Positions 34,194 through 46,249 are shown, counted from the stretch's first letter. The stretch: DNA of 64,000 nucleotides from Geosiphon pyriformis (GCA_016748015.1 JAAOMT010000620.1:679516-743515); one strand, 5' to 3'. The notes: generated from the letters alone by a model not told the origin. A program made the numbers and translations.

Positions 34194-36253
34194 TTAAGCT
34201 CTGTCGAGATTTCCCAAATCTCTTAACTCTAATTCTTTGTCATTGAGTATTTCTTGAACTTCTTTTTCGAGAACTGCTTGGGTTATTTTGTTCTGTAATT
34301 CTTTAAATTGAGTGTTGATTATTTTTCCCATTTGGTTCACTATAATGGAGTCCAATTCCAGATTAAGTAAGATTTTCAGTCTGTCTTGGAATCTCATATG
34401 TAGCCAATAAATAGCTCTTACTTATGTAGTCAAATTGTTCTTTCTCACAAATTGTTCCAGTTGTTGCAATATTGTTGTGTCAAATAATTATTTTGTTTTA
34501 TCCATGTATAAGTTTTGAATGTTCAAGTGCTGTCCCAAGTGGAAGTAACAAAAGTTCCTTGAAAATTCATGTATCCACTATTTCCAAGTTTTTTTGGTCA
34601 ATTCTTGATATATGATAATACTTGTTGGTTCTTTTATTGCTAATTTTATTTTCAAAACCATTTTGTCGATAGTGTTTTCTGTTTTCCTTTGACTTTTGTA
34701 TTTAAATATCTTTTTGGTATCTCAGTATCGAATGGTTTGTTGATTGATAGTAATTTCCATATTCTGTTGTTGAATTAGTTGGAAAAATTGTTGTGCTAAT
34801 GAGTAGATATTGTCAGTAATTTCTATTTTTCTGAAGTTTTTTGTCACATCTATCATATTTTTATATACTCTTTTTATTGTTCAATTTTATGTGTTTGGTC
34901 CAATAATTATGATTGATTCCAGATCTCATGGAATCTCTTCTGGTTGGACTAGTATTTTCTGTACTCCTAATTGTGAAATATTACTAATGGATGGTGACAC
35001 TATATGGTAATATGGTTTTAGTCGATCACCATGTGTTGCTTTGGCTAAAATTTTGTTGTTTTATCTTAATTTATAAGCTCCATTTCTTCTATGTAAAATG
35101 GTCCATCCTATTTGGGGTCAAATTTTCCACTCCATTGTTTTTCTGTCTTAGTACGATATAGAAGTACTTTGTCTCCAATTTTGAATTCAACTGGTTTATC
35201 TGGTAGTTGGTTATTGTGTCTTTTTTTTTGTTTCTCTTGTAACTTTTGGATGTTATCAGCTGTTTTTTGCCATTTGTTTTCTAATGTCTCCATTAAGTCA
35301 TATGTTCTTCTTAGCAATGTTTTTTAGAAATTTTCTTCTGTTATTGGTTCTGTTGAATATGTTTTGACTTCTATCTCAACTGGTAATGTTGTTGTTTTAC
35401 TATATATTAATTCAAATGGTGTTGCTTGTGTAGTGTCTTGTTTTATTGTTCGATATGCAAATAATACTGATGGTATAATTAAATCCCATTTGTCCTAGTT
35501 TTCTTAGCTAATTTTGACTATTGCTTCACACAGTGTTCTGTTGAACTTTTTGACTAACCCATTTGTTTGTAGATGGTATGGTGATAATAATGGTCTTTTT
35601 ATTTCAAATCTTTGGCTTAATTCTGCTAATGTTCTATTTACAAAGTGAGTTCCTTGATCAGATAATAATTCTTTTAAACATTCATGTTGACAGATTAGAT
35701 TTTAATGAACAAATTTGGCAATGGATTTTGTATTTGCTCTTTGAATGGCTTTTGCTTCTGGCCATTTAGTAAGATAGTCCATGACTACTGCAATATATCT
35801 GTTGCCTCTGCTGGTAATTATTAATGGTCCAACTAAGTCAATTCCAATGTGATCGAATGGTTGTCCCACTTTGATTGGTCTCAATAGTTTACTGAGTTTT
35901 GTTTCTTCTTTTTTCTGACAAGTATTACAGTTTTGAACATACTGGATAATGTCTGGATATATTGATGGCCAATAGTATCTTCTCCTAGTTTTTTCCATGG
36001 TTGCTTCTTTATGAAAATGTCCTGCTGTTGGATCTGAGTGCATGTTAAACAATATTGTCTCTTTTTTTGGTTTTGTAATTACTCTTGTTGATTGGTCTGG
36101 ATTTCTTCTGTTTTTCTGGTAAAGTATATTTTGATGATTGATAAAATATTTTGATTGTTGTTTTATGTTGTTTTGTTTTTTTTGAGATAATTTCTCCTTG
36201 AACAATTGGGTATTTATATAATGTTGGAGTTGTTGGTATTTTTGTATATTCAT
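34194..36253 (-). pseudogene. Integrase and C-terminal extension of A1
   Basis: Frame 35,702-36,253 holds the HHCC zinc module (MHSDPTAGHFHKEATMEKTR, then YVQNCNTCQKK) and the start of the DDE core (QPFDHIGIDLVGPL, RYIAVVMDYLTKWPEAKAIQ). The rest of the core is broken by stops between 35,320 and 35,700, where a plus-strand reading hides the YxTNGLVxxFNRTL region. Frame 35,108-35,317 gives LPDKPVEFKIGDKVLLYRTK and QWSGKFDPK, the C-terminal DNA-binding (GPY/F-like) region. The last segment (34,194-34,397) ends ELRDLGNLDRA next to the LTR. A stop replaces the final residues. Confidence 0.85.
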
Positions 36254-36349
36254 CTTTTGTTATATTTTTGGGTTGAAATGTTTTTAGATTTGTCTCATTT
36301 GCAACAAACTGTTAGCATTTCCATTGTCTTTTTCTTTTTTATAATGTAC

Positions 36350-37931
36350 TATATAATTGAATAGTGAAAGTTCTATTTTCTATTTGGCATGGTGGTTATC
36401 TCCAAATTTTTTGCTTTTGAATTGAAGTCTATCTCTTGTGATTAGTGTACACCTCAAACTTTTGACTCAAGTATTCTTTCCATTTGATAACAGCCCAATA
36501 GATAGCTAAGTATTCCAGTGCTAGAGTTCTATAGTTTTTTTTGGCTGGACTTAAGCTTCTATTGGCATAAGCTACTGGGTGTTCTCGTCCATCAGGTTCT
36601 TTCTAAGATAATACTGTTTTCAATGCTTGACCAGATGTATCAGTTGTAATTATGAATGACTTGCTATGATCCGGATAGATTAGTACTGGAGCTTGAATAA
36701 ACTTTTCTTTTAATGTATTAAAAGCTTTTTGCTAGGTTTCTGTTCATTCATATTTGGTGTTCTTTGTTTGGAGCTAGTGTAGTAATTGAGCTATTTTGGA
36801 ATAGTTTTTGATGAAGTGGTAGTAGTATTCAGCAAATTCCAAGAATGCTCTTAATTCTGTAAGATTATTTGGTACTGGAAAGTTTTTGACAATCTCAATT
36901 TTGTCTGGATCTGTTTTGATTCCATCCTTGCTTACAACATGTCCTAAAAACTTAAGTTCAGTTTTTCCAAAGAAACATTTGGTTGTATTTAGTTTTAATC
37001 CGGCTCTTCTTAGTCTTTCAAACACTTATTAGAGATGATGCAGATGATCATTGAATGTTTTTGAGAACACATTGGTGTCATCCAAGTATATAACTACTGA
37101 TTTCTATAATAGTTTAGTATAAACAATTTCCATAAGTCACTGGAAAGTGGCTAAAGTATTCATCAAGCCAAATAGCATTACTTCGAATTCAAAGTTTTCT
37201 TCTTGAGTTGTGAATGCCATTTTCTTTTTGTCTTCTGGTTTCATGGCTATTTGTCAGTAATTGCTGTCTAAGTCTAATGTTGAAAACCATTTTTTTCCTC
37301 CAAAAGCATCAAAAAGTTTTTGGATCTTTGGAGTTGGATAGCTGTCTCCTTTTGTTACTCCATTCAGTTTTCTGTAATCTACACAAAAGCAGATTTTCCT
37401 ATTTTTTTTATAAACTAATACCACTGGTAATGACCATGGACTCATTGATGGCTGAATTAGCTCATTGTCAAGCATTTAATTGATTTTTTAACAAATGATC
37501 TCATGGCTAGCTGGTGGTATTCTATATGCTTTCTGTTTAATTGATATTGCATCTTCAGTCTTGATTTGGTGTTGGATGATGTCAGTTCTGCCAAATTTAT
37601 TTTCACTTGCAAAAATGTTATTGAAGTTGTTAAATAACATCTTGAGTTGCATATGTTGTAATGGATTTAGATTTCCCAAGTTCATCTGTTCTAATTGTTC
37701 TGGTTGGAGCAAATAATATTTTTTTTGTCTGTATATGGTTTTAGATGTAATATTTACATATCCATACAGTTGTGGAAAGTCTGAAATGGTGTCTAGAAGT
37801 TGGTCTTTAATTTCTGTAGTTAAGTATCTGATGGTAGTTTTTGCTAGTATCTTGATAATATTTTTTGTGTTATTGTAAATGAAAATTTTGATGTGACTGT
37901 AGTTCTTTGCTGATATGTGTAAATTAACCAA
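36350..37931 (-). pseudogene. Reverse transcriptase and RNase H of A1
   Basis: Frame 37,488-37,931 contains NNFNNIFASENKFGRTDIIQ, the linker before RT. RT continues in 37,254-37,475 with MLDNELIQPSMSPWSLPVVL, ICFCVDYRKLNGVTKGDSYP and WFSTLDLDSNY. The YLDD box survives near 37,085 as YLDDTNVFSKT. Frame 36,774-37,025 has the thumb (LNTTKCFFGKTELKFLGHVV, SKDGIKTDPDKIEIVKNFPV). RNase H sequence follows at about 36,350-36,720 (ITTDTSG, ALEYLAIYWAVIKWKEYLS). Stops are frequent and mostly where Gln, Arg or Trp codons would be expected. Confidence 0.85.
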
Positions 37932-38011
37932 TTCAATTTCTCCTGATTTATAAAGTGTTGCTTCTGCTTCAAAAATCTGAACTTGATCCTTTACTTTTCT
38001 CTTTATAACTA

Positions 38012-38758
38012 CTATGTACTGGTCATATGGTAAAATAAAAATTGGTTGATGGATGAAGATAATTTCTCCCTTATCAATACTTTTTTTTTTGCCATATTAA
38101 CCAGTATATCTATTCTACCTGTTGATCTAAATTCTTGTATTTCTCTTGCTGTTATCTCTAATTCTTTCCTGTTTCCTACTGATATTAATTGAGCTACTTT
38201 AACTAGAGATAAAAATATTGCCTGTGCTATCTTTTCATTTGGATCTATAATATATGCCTTTTCTGAGTTATTTTGTAGCATAGCAATAATATTTCCTACA
38301 TATTCTATATCAATTATTCCTCCTTTGATGTTAATTTCTTTTTTTGCTAAAATACTCTTAGATACTAGTTAAACCATGGTTGTTGCTAAGATTTCCAGTG
38401 CTATTTTGAGATCAATATAGGTGCACAAATGAGGTTCCAATTTGATGAGATTTTTTTCTGGATATCTTAGATCAAACTCTGTATTGGTATTATGCATATG
38501 TTCTGACATAATACCTTCATTATTATTGCTGAACCATTTCAGTTTCTGCTTCTTGATAAGGTCAAGAAGTGCAATACATATTTCAGGATTTGAATTGGTG
38601 TCTGAGTCATTATTATTTTTATTGCCATATTGAGCAAAGCTGGAACTGTTATTTTCATCATCATCATTGTTGGAGTTTGAATTAAGATTGAGAGTTAATT
38701 CCAATTCTGATGTGCAGCTGCTGATTGGTCCATTTTCCTCTGTAATTGTGTAGATCAT
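38012..38758 (-). pseudogene. dUTPase domain of gypsy A1, between protease and RT
   Basis: Minus-strand reading: an Asn/Asp-rich linker (38,580-38,720), then HMHNTNTEFDLRYPE (motif 1, usual form A-G-x-D-L), SKSILAKKEINIKGG (motif 2), GGIIDIEYVGNIIAML (motif 3, catalytic Asp kept), NEKIAQAIFLSLVKVAQLIS (motif 4) and AREIQEFRSTGRI (motif 5, usual form R-G-x-G-G-F-G-S-T-G). The order and spacing of all five motifs fit the trimeric dUTPase family. dUTPase hydrolyses dUTP to dUMP and limits uracil in DNA. A stop between 38,369 and 38,390 and Gly-to-Glu/Arg changes in motifs 1 and 5 make this copy inactive. The same N-terminal part survives in A0. Confidence 0.8.
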
Positions 38759-38759
38759 A

Positions 38760-39440
38760 TATGTTGGTGGATTGCAAATGAAGTTATACTCATTACAATA
38801 TTGAAAGTCACAGAGAATTAAACAATGTTGATATAATTAAGTATTTAACTGCTTTAAATACTGTTCTTGTTTTTTTCTAGTGAGTGCTAAATTTTAATAG
38901 TGCTTATGGAATTCTTTGGGGCCTGTTTCCAGGTCTAGGAAAGCATTTGAGTTGGAAACCAATACAATGTTAACTGGTTTTAGAAAGTTGTTCTTGATTT
39001 CTAGTATTTCGCTAGGCATGGTGTTTTCTATTTTGGCATTTGCCATCTACCAAATCTCATCTTCATCGTGTGAGTAACCATCCAAGCAGAAGATTGCTTA
39101 GTGTTAAGTAGCAGTAACAGATGTTCCATGACTTATCCAGTTGCTGATGAGGATTGTGTATTGGCATGAAGCATCACATGTTCCTCCTTGACCAAGAATG
39201 TCATTCCACATTCCTTTGTCAAGCAACTGTTCTCCACAAACGAGACATGGTTCATTGTCCCACTTGCTTTGTCACTTTGGATAGTCATACTGTTTTTTGT
39301 GGCATGGCTTGTAGTAATAGTGGGTTTGCATCCAATAATCTTTGTCTGGCGTGACCCAAGCTTCTATAGAAGAATGTTTTTTCTTACAGTCTTTGCATTT
39401 GAGAGGTATGTATGGTGATTTTTTTATTGGTTCCTATGAG
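38760..39440 (-). pseudogene. Cys-rich (zinc-binding-like) region of A1 upstream of dUTPase
   Basis: Read on the minus strand this stretch gives LKCKDCKKKHSSIEAW, KPCHKKQYDYPK, EPCLVCGEQLLDKGMWNDIL, GQGGTCDASCQYTILISNW and FCLDGYSHDEDEIW. Just before the dUTPase start comes HCLILCDFQYCNEYNFIC. At least three C-x-x-C pairs and several further Cys/His residues suggest one or two zinc-binding modules. A few stops interrupt it. I do not recognise the family and assign no function. Confidence 0.55.
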
Positions 39441-39639
39441 TACTTTCTTTTCCAGCCACTAGTTGTTTCTTCTGTGGTAGTGGTTTCTTTGGATAGGTTT
39501 TTTTTTTTTTTTTTTCCTTTCTCTTTGTTGGTTTTTTCTCATTCCCAAGTTGGCAGTTTGTCTAAGCCATTGTTAGTTTTTCAGATTTGGTTTATGTTCT
39601 AAGTAAGTTCTTCCTTTTGTGTTCTTTTTTTGTCGTCAT

Positions 39640-40400
39640 CTCAAGAGAGTATTGGCAGTAGTTCAATGTGATCTTTGTCAGTCCATGACACTTGATAGGC
39701 TTCCCAAAGAAGTTTGTTTATCTCTTCCTCGAGTTCTATCAATGATGTTGATATATTGTTGGTCTTGAAATAACCACATATTACTGGTGTTTGCATATGT
39801 TGGCCATTTTGGCTAATTTGCAATTCTTGAATGATCTAGTCAAACATCACATTGGTTTTGGACAGCCAATTGTTCCCAATTAGAGCTTGATATTGGGTGG
39901 CTTCCATAACTAATACTTTGATTGGCACTATGATGTCATTAACCTTTATTGGAAGATCATTAATCTTGCTGATGGGAGTTTTGGTTGCTCCATTAGCAGT
40001 GATTATGCATGCACTGGCAGCACAATCAACTTGGTAATCTAATTGGTCCATGAGTTGTCATGTAATGATGCTGCCAGCTGATTCACTGTCTAGAATCAGT
40101 TTGATAGCATAACTATCCACTTTCACATTAGTGTACATGGCAGTGATCAGTTTGGTATTAAGAATGGCTCCACTGAATAATGAGACTAATATGGTTTTTT
40201 CAAGTTCAAAAGGAAAAATAGCTGGTAGAGATTTGTCGTTAGAGATGGTTGCTGATGGAATATTGCTAATAAGTGGCTGTATTTGTGTGGGTTCCCAATT
40301 GTTGGGTAAGGTGTTTTCTGGGGTAATCAGAAGACTTAAATACTGTTGGACATTTGGGTTTTGGGTGTACTTGGTGCCCAAATTCCATTGTTGAGATTTT
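39640..40400 (-). pseudogene. Retropepsin-like aspartic protease of A1
   Basis: Frame 40,058-40,381 ends LNTKLITAMYTNVKVDSYAI, KLILDSESAGSIIT. The Asp-Ser-Glu at about 40,079-40,090 occupies the place of the aspartic-protease D-S/T-G triad. A TGA separates it from MDQLDYQVDCAASACIITAN, PISKINDLPIKV and YQALIGNNWLSKTNVMFD, the flap and the second conserved block of retropepsins (ALIGxDWL). The protease would cleave the gag-pol polyprotein. Confidence 0.8.
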
Positions 40401-42575
40401 GATGACTGGGTTGAGGAACTGGAAATCGGTTAATAGATTACCATTAATAATTTTCAGCTCTGTTGGGTCAGTCTTGGCCTTTGGGTTCCATTTTGAGGTA
40501 AGTTTGTGGTGGTGTTTGAATTTGTTGGGATTGATAGATAGGCTGGGACTGCGGTTGATAAATTATGGGTGTTGTTGGCTAATAAACTGGTGGTTGATAG
40601 ATTGGCTGTTATGTCATAGGTAGGTAATTTGGTTAATATTGTTCCAGTAATTAATTACTGATGTAATTCTGTGATTGTAGTCAGTGATTGAAGTTTTGAT
40701 ACTGATTAGTTGATCTTAGGTCACTTATCTTTTTTCGGCATTCAAATTGCAAATGTCTTTATTTACCACAATAGTGGCATACATGCATTTTCTGTTACCA
40801 TGGTTAATTAATTGACAATGCTAAACACAATTGATTTTGGGCACAATTTGAGTTTCCTTGATTATTGTGTTATTGGAGAGATTAATAAATTGCAAAATTG
40901 TCAGCTAAGTACCTTTCTAATTTCTGATTGATTGAATCATTAAATTGTTTTAGTTTAGAATCCAATTCAGATAATCTGTTCATTACTAGATTTATGGCTT
41001 GGACATGGTTTGCTTTGAATTCAGCTGATTCAAAATCTCTGGCATTTATAACTACTGCTTAAAAGTCTACTGAATGCATTGGGCATATGCGTTGGAGGAT
41101 GCTACTACACAGTTCTCTAATGAATTGATTTAGAATTTGTGGTGCTGTAAAATAATCAGCCTATATGGCCTGAATTTGGCACAGATTTCTGTGGAAGTGT
41201 TCTAAGTAAGTAGTAACTGCTTCATTTTTTTCTTGTTTGATGGTGGTGAAGATGTTGGCTAGGCAATTAATACTGTTATTATTACTAAAATATCCCAGAA
41301 ATGCAACTTTAAATTCCTTGAATGTTTGAGATTTGGTGACTAAACTTTGATACCACGAGTTGGCGGTATCCTATAAGAAATAGGAGATGGCTTGGAGTGC
41401 TTTCATGTTGTTCTATCTGTTGGCCATGATGGTTTTTTCAATGTCATTAAACCAGATTTGGGTGTTGTCTTCTTCACCAGTGAATTTCTTGAGTTTTGCT
41501 ATTAAAGCATAGGCCATTGGATCCAAGTTTGGTTGTTGAAGTTGTTGTTGCAGCTGTTGAAGTGGCTGTTATGGTTGTTGGAGTGGTTGAAGTGGTTGCT
41601 GTTGAATTAGTTCAATAACCAGTTCAATTGGTGGTTGATCAATGATGAGTACTGGAAATAAGTTTTGCTGATTAATTGTTTCAGAGTTTGTATTGTTCGG
41701 ATTTTGAGGAGTTTGAAAGTTCAGAGTTTTAGTTTCTGGATTTTTTAAATTTGGATTTTGCTGAGTCTAAAAGTGCAGAGTTTTAATGTTCTGGTTTTTC
41801 AGAATCAGTTTTTGGTAAGTAAATTCTTGATCTTTGGCTTCTTCTTTTTTCTTGTTCTCTGATTCTGTTATTTTCTAGGGACTCGTATTTCTGAAATCTG
41901 GTTGAAGTGGTAGTGATTAGAATCTTGATGACATTGGCAATTATGATTTAAATTTTTCAAAATAATTGCCATAGGTTCTTAGTAATTCTGCTTTCTTTTG
42001 TTTATTTTGAAAGGGAAGTTGCCCAAATGTTGATGTTGTGTTTGATGTGGATGTGCCTGTTGATGAAATGTTAATAGCACTTCCTAGTATATAATAGTAT
42101 GATAGATTGGTTGGTAATTCAACTTTGGTTTTCTTCCAAATAGGTGGTTGTATTTGTTTTGGTGTTACTGTTGGTGTTTGCAATCTTCCCTTGCCTTTGT
42201 CTGCATATGTGATTGGGAATTGTTGTTGTGTATATCTTTCAATGGTTTGGTTTATTTCCTTGATAATTGGTGCAAAACTGTAGTTTCTTGGTAAGCTGGT
42301 ATGTTGAAATAATTCTGTATAGAAATTTTCTCTTGCAAATTCAATGTTAACTGTTCTTCTTAAACAGTCTGTGATTTTGTCATTAACGTAGAAATTAAAG
42401 ACTGATTTTGCTGAAAAGTAGTTATTATTTAATCCTAATTGTTGGCTGTACTGTTAAAAAAAAAATTTGGCAAATCCTAAATGGTTTGCTTCTATGATTT
42501 CTGATTCTGCCACTTTTGAATGATTGTAATTGGTGCTGGTTTTCTATAAAATTATACCTCACAGAGAGCACCAAA
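40401..42575 (-). pseudogene. gag of A1 (capsid and CCHC zinc knuckle)
   Basis: The N-terminal frame 41,941-42,183 has KQIQPPIWKKTKVELPTNLS. Between about 41,560 and 41,000 the minus strand gives GEEDNTQIWFNDIEKTIMAN, SWYQSLVTKSQTFKEFKVAF and NEAVTTYLEHFHRNLCQIQA, the W...F...L pattern of the Ty3 capsid (retrotransposon gag) family. At about 40,740-40,790 lies CHYCGK-RHLQFEC, a CCHC knuckle in which a stop (probably from CAA) replaces one residue. Several further stops interrupt the frame. Confidence 0.8.
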
Positions 42576-43429
42576 TATTACAGATAATTATTTGAAGTCT
42601 TAAAGCAAATAACAAAACCGTAACTTGGTGCTTGGTTGGTATTCTGACATTGATATCTGAAGGTTTTGTTGATCTGAAGGTTTGGTTGTAAAGTTTTTTG
42701 TATAATGAACAGAGATTTAATGATTATCTTTCCAGTAGCCTTCCAGAATTGCAATTCTGTCGAATTTTTTTCTCAGCATAGTGGCTGGTAATCTTGGCAA
42801 AGATGCTTTTCTGGTAAGCTATCCTTAAATTCTCAGTTCCTATACCTTCTTTTAGAGTCTTTTATCAGGCTATCTGCAACATCAATAACTCAGTGTTTAA
42901 TTTTCAAGTAATTAGTAAAACAAAGAAATAACCAAAATAAAAGAAGATAAAGAAATGAATAAAAGCAATTGCAAGTTAGTATCCCATTAATAGCTGTGAT
43001 CAAGAGCTATTGTTCCAGTATGATTAAGTATCAATTACTATCAACATGAAGTGTTAATAATGAAGAGTGAAATTAAGATAAAGAATAATTATTTATTGAT
43101 ATTTGTGAATTGGAAGGTCACTTAGATGAAATCTAAACTGGGAGATCTGTTTTTTCTACTTCTAATGCTACCACTATATATACATAATTAAGATTCCTCA
43201 ATTTCTCAATTCTTTACACCAAGAATCCTGGAATTCCTGGAATTCTGCAATTCTTTTTGAAAAGAATTCTGGAATTCTGGAATCCTGTAATTCCTTTGTA
43301 TGAAAATCTTGCAATTCCTGGAATTCTGCAATTTTTCATGAGAGAAATCTTGGAATTCTACATTTACTATGGTTACTTCTAATTGGCTAATTTATATGCT
43401 AATATACTTCTTATATTTTATGAGTAATA
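42576..43429 (-). repeat. 5' LTR of A1
   Basis: 854 bp, ending in TATTAC on the inner side and TAATA on the outer side, against TGTTAC/ATAACA in the other LTR. It contains the same TATA-like CTATATATACATA (about 43,175-43,187) and GGAATTCC repeats. Confidence 0.9.
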
Positions 43430-43433
43430 CTGT

Positions 43434-46240
43434 TCAAAAGACTTCAAACTATACAGAAAAGGGTGGTAAACAGCATCATTGGGAAAATTGAGCAGCAAGC
43501 CAGATTTGGATTTTAGACTCTTGCAAATCATAATGTCTTACTTTACACACATATTGACAGAAACAAAACTGAACTGAGTCTTGTAAGCAATAATGGGATG
43601 AAGAACTGCTAACACCAAATACAAGAACTGTTTGTCAGAAACAGCCTTTTTTAGCACAAGATTGGTAAAAAACTGGACATCCAAATGAGCTTTAGCCAAG
43701 CTAGACTTTGACAACTCCTCAATAGACAAAAAAATGCTCAGATATTGATAAGACTCTCCCTTCTTGGCTATCAAAATAGGCAAACCACTAATCAGCAAAC
43801 AAGGGTCAGAAACTTTGCAATTAATGAGAATGGCCACTGTTTTGTTATTATTGATTGAAATATTATTGATCCAAAAAAATTTGCTGGCAATATTGAGAAT
43901 ATGTTGCATAGCAGTCTGGCTGCTACCAACCAAATTGTGTTATCAACAAAAGCATCTACAGCAAAAAAAAAATCAAACCAGCCTGGGATTCAGAACAGCC
44001 AGTTCTGGTTATGAAATAAAAGTTCAATCTGTATTCACACACACTTTCTTGTCTCTTGACTTCACACAAAAAAGAATCATAAAATATGCACCAAAGAAGA
44101 GGAGAAAACACCTCCCCTTGGTTCAAATTATCATGTACTTGATACCCATTAGTTAACCCAAAATCCATCATAACCCTGTTGACCCAACCATTGTAAATGC
44201 CACCAAAAAACCAAATGAACTTGTTACATATCTTTATTCTAACTAAATTCTCTCTTAGATGCTCCCAGCCAACAGAATCATAAGCCTTCCACATGTTCTG
44301 CAAAACCAGTCACAGCTTATGGTTCTTTTCCAGAGCATCTTTAATGACTGATCTAATAGTGAAAATAGGAGACTGTGTAGTCATACCTTTTAAAACAGAA
44401 AAATTATCCCCTCTGAGAACATCAAACTTACTGTACACAAAAGAAATCCTGTCTAAAAGAATCTTGAAAAAGATTTTACAAGCCATCTCAATCAAAGCAA
44501 TAGGATGGGTGTTTGTGAGAACATTTTTCCACTCATATGGTTTGGGAATCATTGACATCCAAGCCTCCTTCCAAGACCCAAAAACAAATTCACAATTCAA
44601 GCAAAAGTTCAAAAGCACCAAAAGCATATTCAAAACTGACTTGTTACAATGTTTCCATAACTTATTCGAGATACCAGAGAGACCAACCACTTTCTCATCA
44701 GACAAATCTGAAATGACACCAGACATCTCTCCAAAGTCAATTAAACACATCACATCAGAAAAAGCATCATCAAAAACATACTTCAAAGGCTGATATTGGC
44801 AATACTATACACCAAAAACAACAGAAACCACATTGTGCTTTCTAGTCTATTCTTCCATGATCACATTCACCTTGGTTCTAACCAAATCAGATTCCAAAAC
44901 CAACTCATTACCCATGACCAAATGATCCAAAATCACTTTGCAAAAAGAACATTCCAGCATACTCCTAATAGTATAACCCTTGTTTAATTCAAAACTTTCT
45001 ATCTTCTTATCTATTGCTAACTTGATTCTAGATTCTCTAACACGTTTTGCTTCTGACATCTTGAAGGAGTAATACGACTTTCTAACCTTGGACAAAACTG
45101 ACCAAATGGCATCATAGGAGGAACCTAACAGAAAAAAAAACTTCACTACAGAAGCATTAACTGAATCTAAACTCTACTTGTCAAACAAAAATGCAAATTC
45201 TTCAAAAGAGTCCAAACAAAATGCCTTAATTAACTTTAACACTAAGAACTCCAGCTTGTGAAACTTGGATAACTTCTTAACAAAAACGTGATCATAGTCT
45301 TTGAACTACTTTCTCTTAAAAACTGCCTCAGCAGACAAACATAATACTTTACAAAGAGCAATCCACATTGCATTTAAGTCTGATCACATTTTGGCCACAA
45401 GAAAATTATCATGGAATATAGCAGTATTTGCTGCCATATCATTCTTAAATTTGGCCCATTTAATATTATCCGCATCTTTGAAATTGTACTTTTAACAATT
45501 TTTATTTGCTTGTTTGCAAACAGAATTTAATCAGACATCGAGCAGACCACCTAAACTCACCAACACTAAAACAGTCTGATGATCAGTATCAAAGTATTCC
45601 TCAACACCAAATATACCATGACCCACCACTGCATTGACCAAGCTCAAAAAAATGAGCATATAATCAATTGTCTTAACAACGCCTCAAAAATTGGACCAAG
45701 TTGGCAACTTCTTACACAAGTTCTCACCCAAGACATTAACCAAACCAAAATCCAGGCATTTCTTGAAACTTGCACACTTACAAGAACTGTTTTTATTAAA
45801 ATCACCCCTGAAAATGACTAAAAAAGATTTATTGACAGCCTTTGCAATAAGAAGGTTGATATCACCAGCCTGAGAAAACTGAATCACTAAAAAGGCACCA
45901 GCATAAAGCCCTAAAATTGACACTGAAAGTTTATTTTTGAAAAGCAACTTGATAGACAGAAGCTAACCAGGCACCTCTGAAACTTTACATACATGTTTTA
46001 CCAAAGAAGAGTTCATGACAACCACAACACTAGCATCCAGATGACCGGATTCTAAATCAGAGGTAAACACCTACACACCATTAAATTTGTTGACAATTCA
46101 GAAGCAAATCTTTCCTTTTAACTTTGATTCTGTGAAAATAGAAACTAAATTGTCCTTTTCTTTATGTCAATAAATAACATTATTCTGTTTTGCAGGATTG
46201 TTCATTCCTCTAACATTACAAGTTGTGACTTTTCAGATTA
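43434..46240 (-). pseudogene. LINE ORF2, N-terminal part: endonuclease and reverse transcriptase
   Basis: The endonuclease/exonuclease/phosphatase domain starts near 46,225 with TCNVRGMNNPAKQNN, has NLVSIFTESKLKGKICF (catalytic Glu), and reaches LVIFRGDFNKNSSCK near 45,800. RT begins in 44,310-44,786 (KPYEWKNVLTNTHPIALIEM, KIFFKILLDRISFVYSKFDV) and continues with KAYDSVGWEHLRENLVRIKI and YQVHDNLNQGEVFSPLLW. The catalytic box reads AFVDNTIW near 43,939, where FVDD is expected. A one-base loss there shifts the frame into GSSQTAMQHILNIA. TGA/TAG stops sit at probable Trp codons. The frame is cut at 43,434 by A1 and continues at 33,011. Confidence 0.85.
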
Positions 46241-46249
46241 TATTACTTA

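Larger units (their letters stand above)
33016..43429 (-). mobile_element. Full-length Ty3/gypsy element A1 with dUTPase domain
   Basis: 10.4 kb between a 4-bp direct repeat CTGT (33,012-33,015 and 43,430-43,433). The right LTR (42,576-43,429) is 5' and the left LTR (33,319-34,174, plus a 303-bp extra piece) is 3' for the minus-strand genes. A primer-binding region follows the 5' LTR (TTTGGTGCTCTCTGTGAG, minus strand). A purine-rich tract adjoins the 3' LTR. Order of domains: gag, CCHC knuckle, protease, Cys-rich region, dUTPase, RT, RNase H, integrase. RT before integrase makes it Ty3/gypsy rather than copia. Many in-frame stops show it is inactive. Confidence 0.92.

Noticed and set aside
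39154-39602. Overlapping plus-strand frames rich in hydrophobic residues, looking like membrane proteins
   Set aside because: They are antisense to the Cys-rich region of gypsy A1; T-rich antisense of coding A-rich DNA gives false hydrophobic proteins.
44293-44793. 166-codon open frame on the plus strand
   Set aside because: Antisense of the LINE reverse transcriptase, whose motifs are clear on the minus strand.
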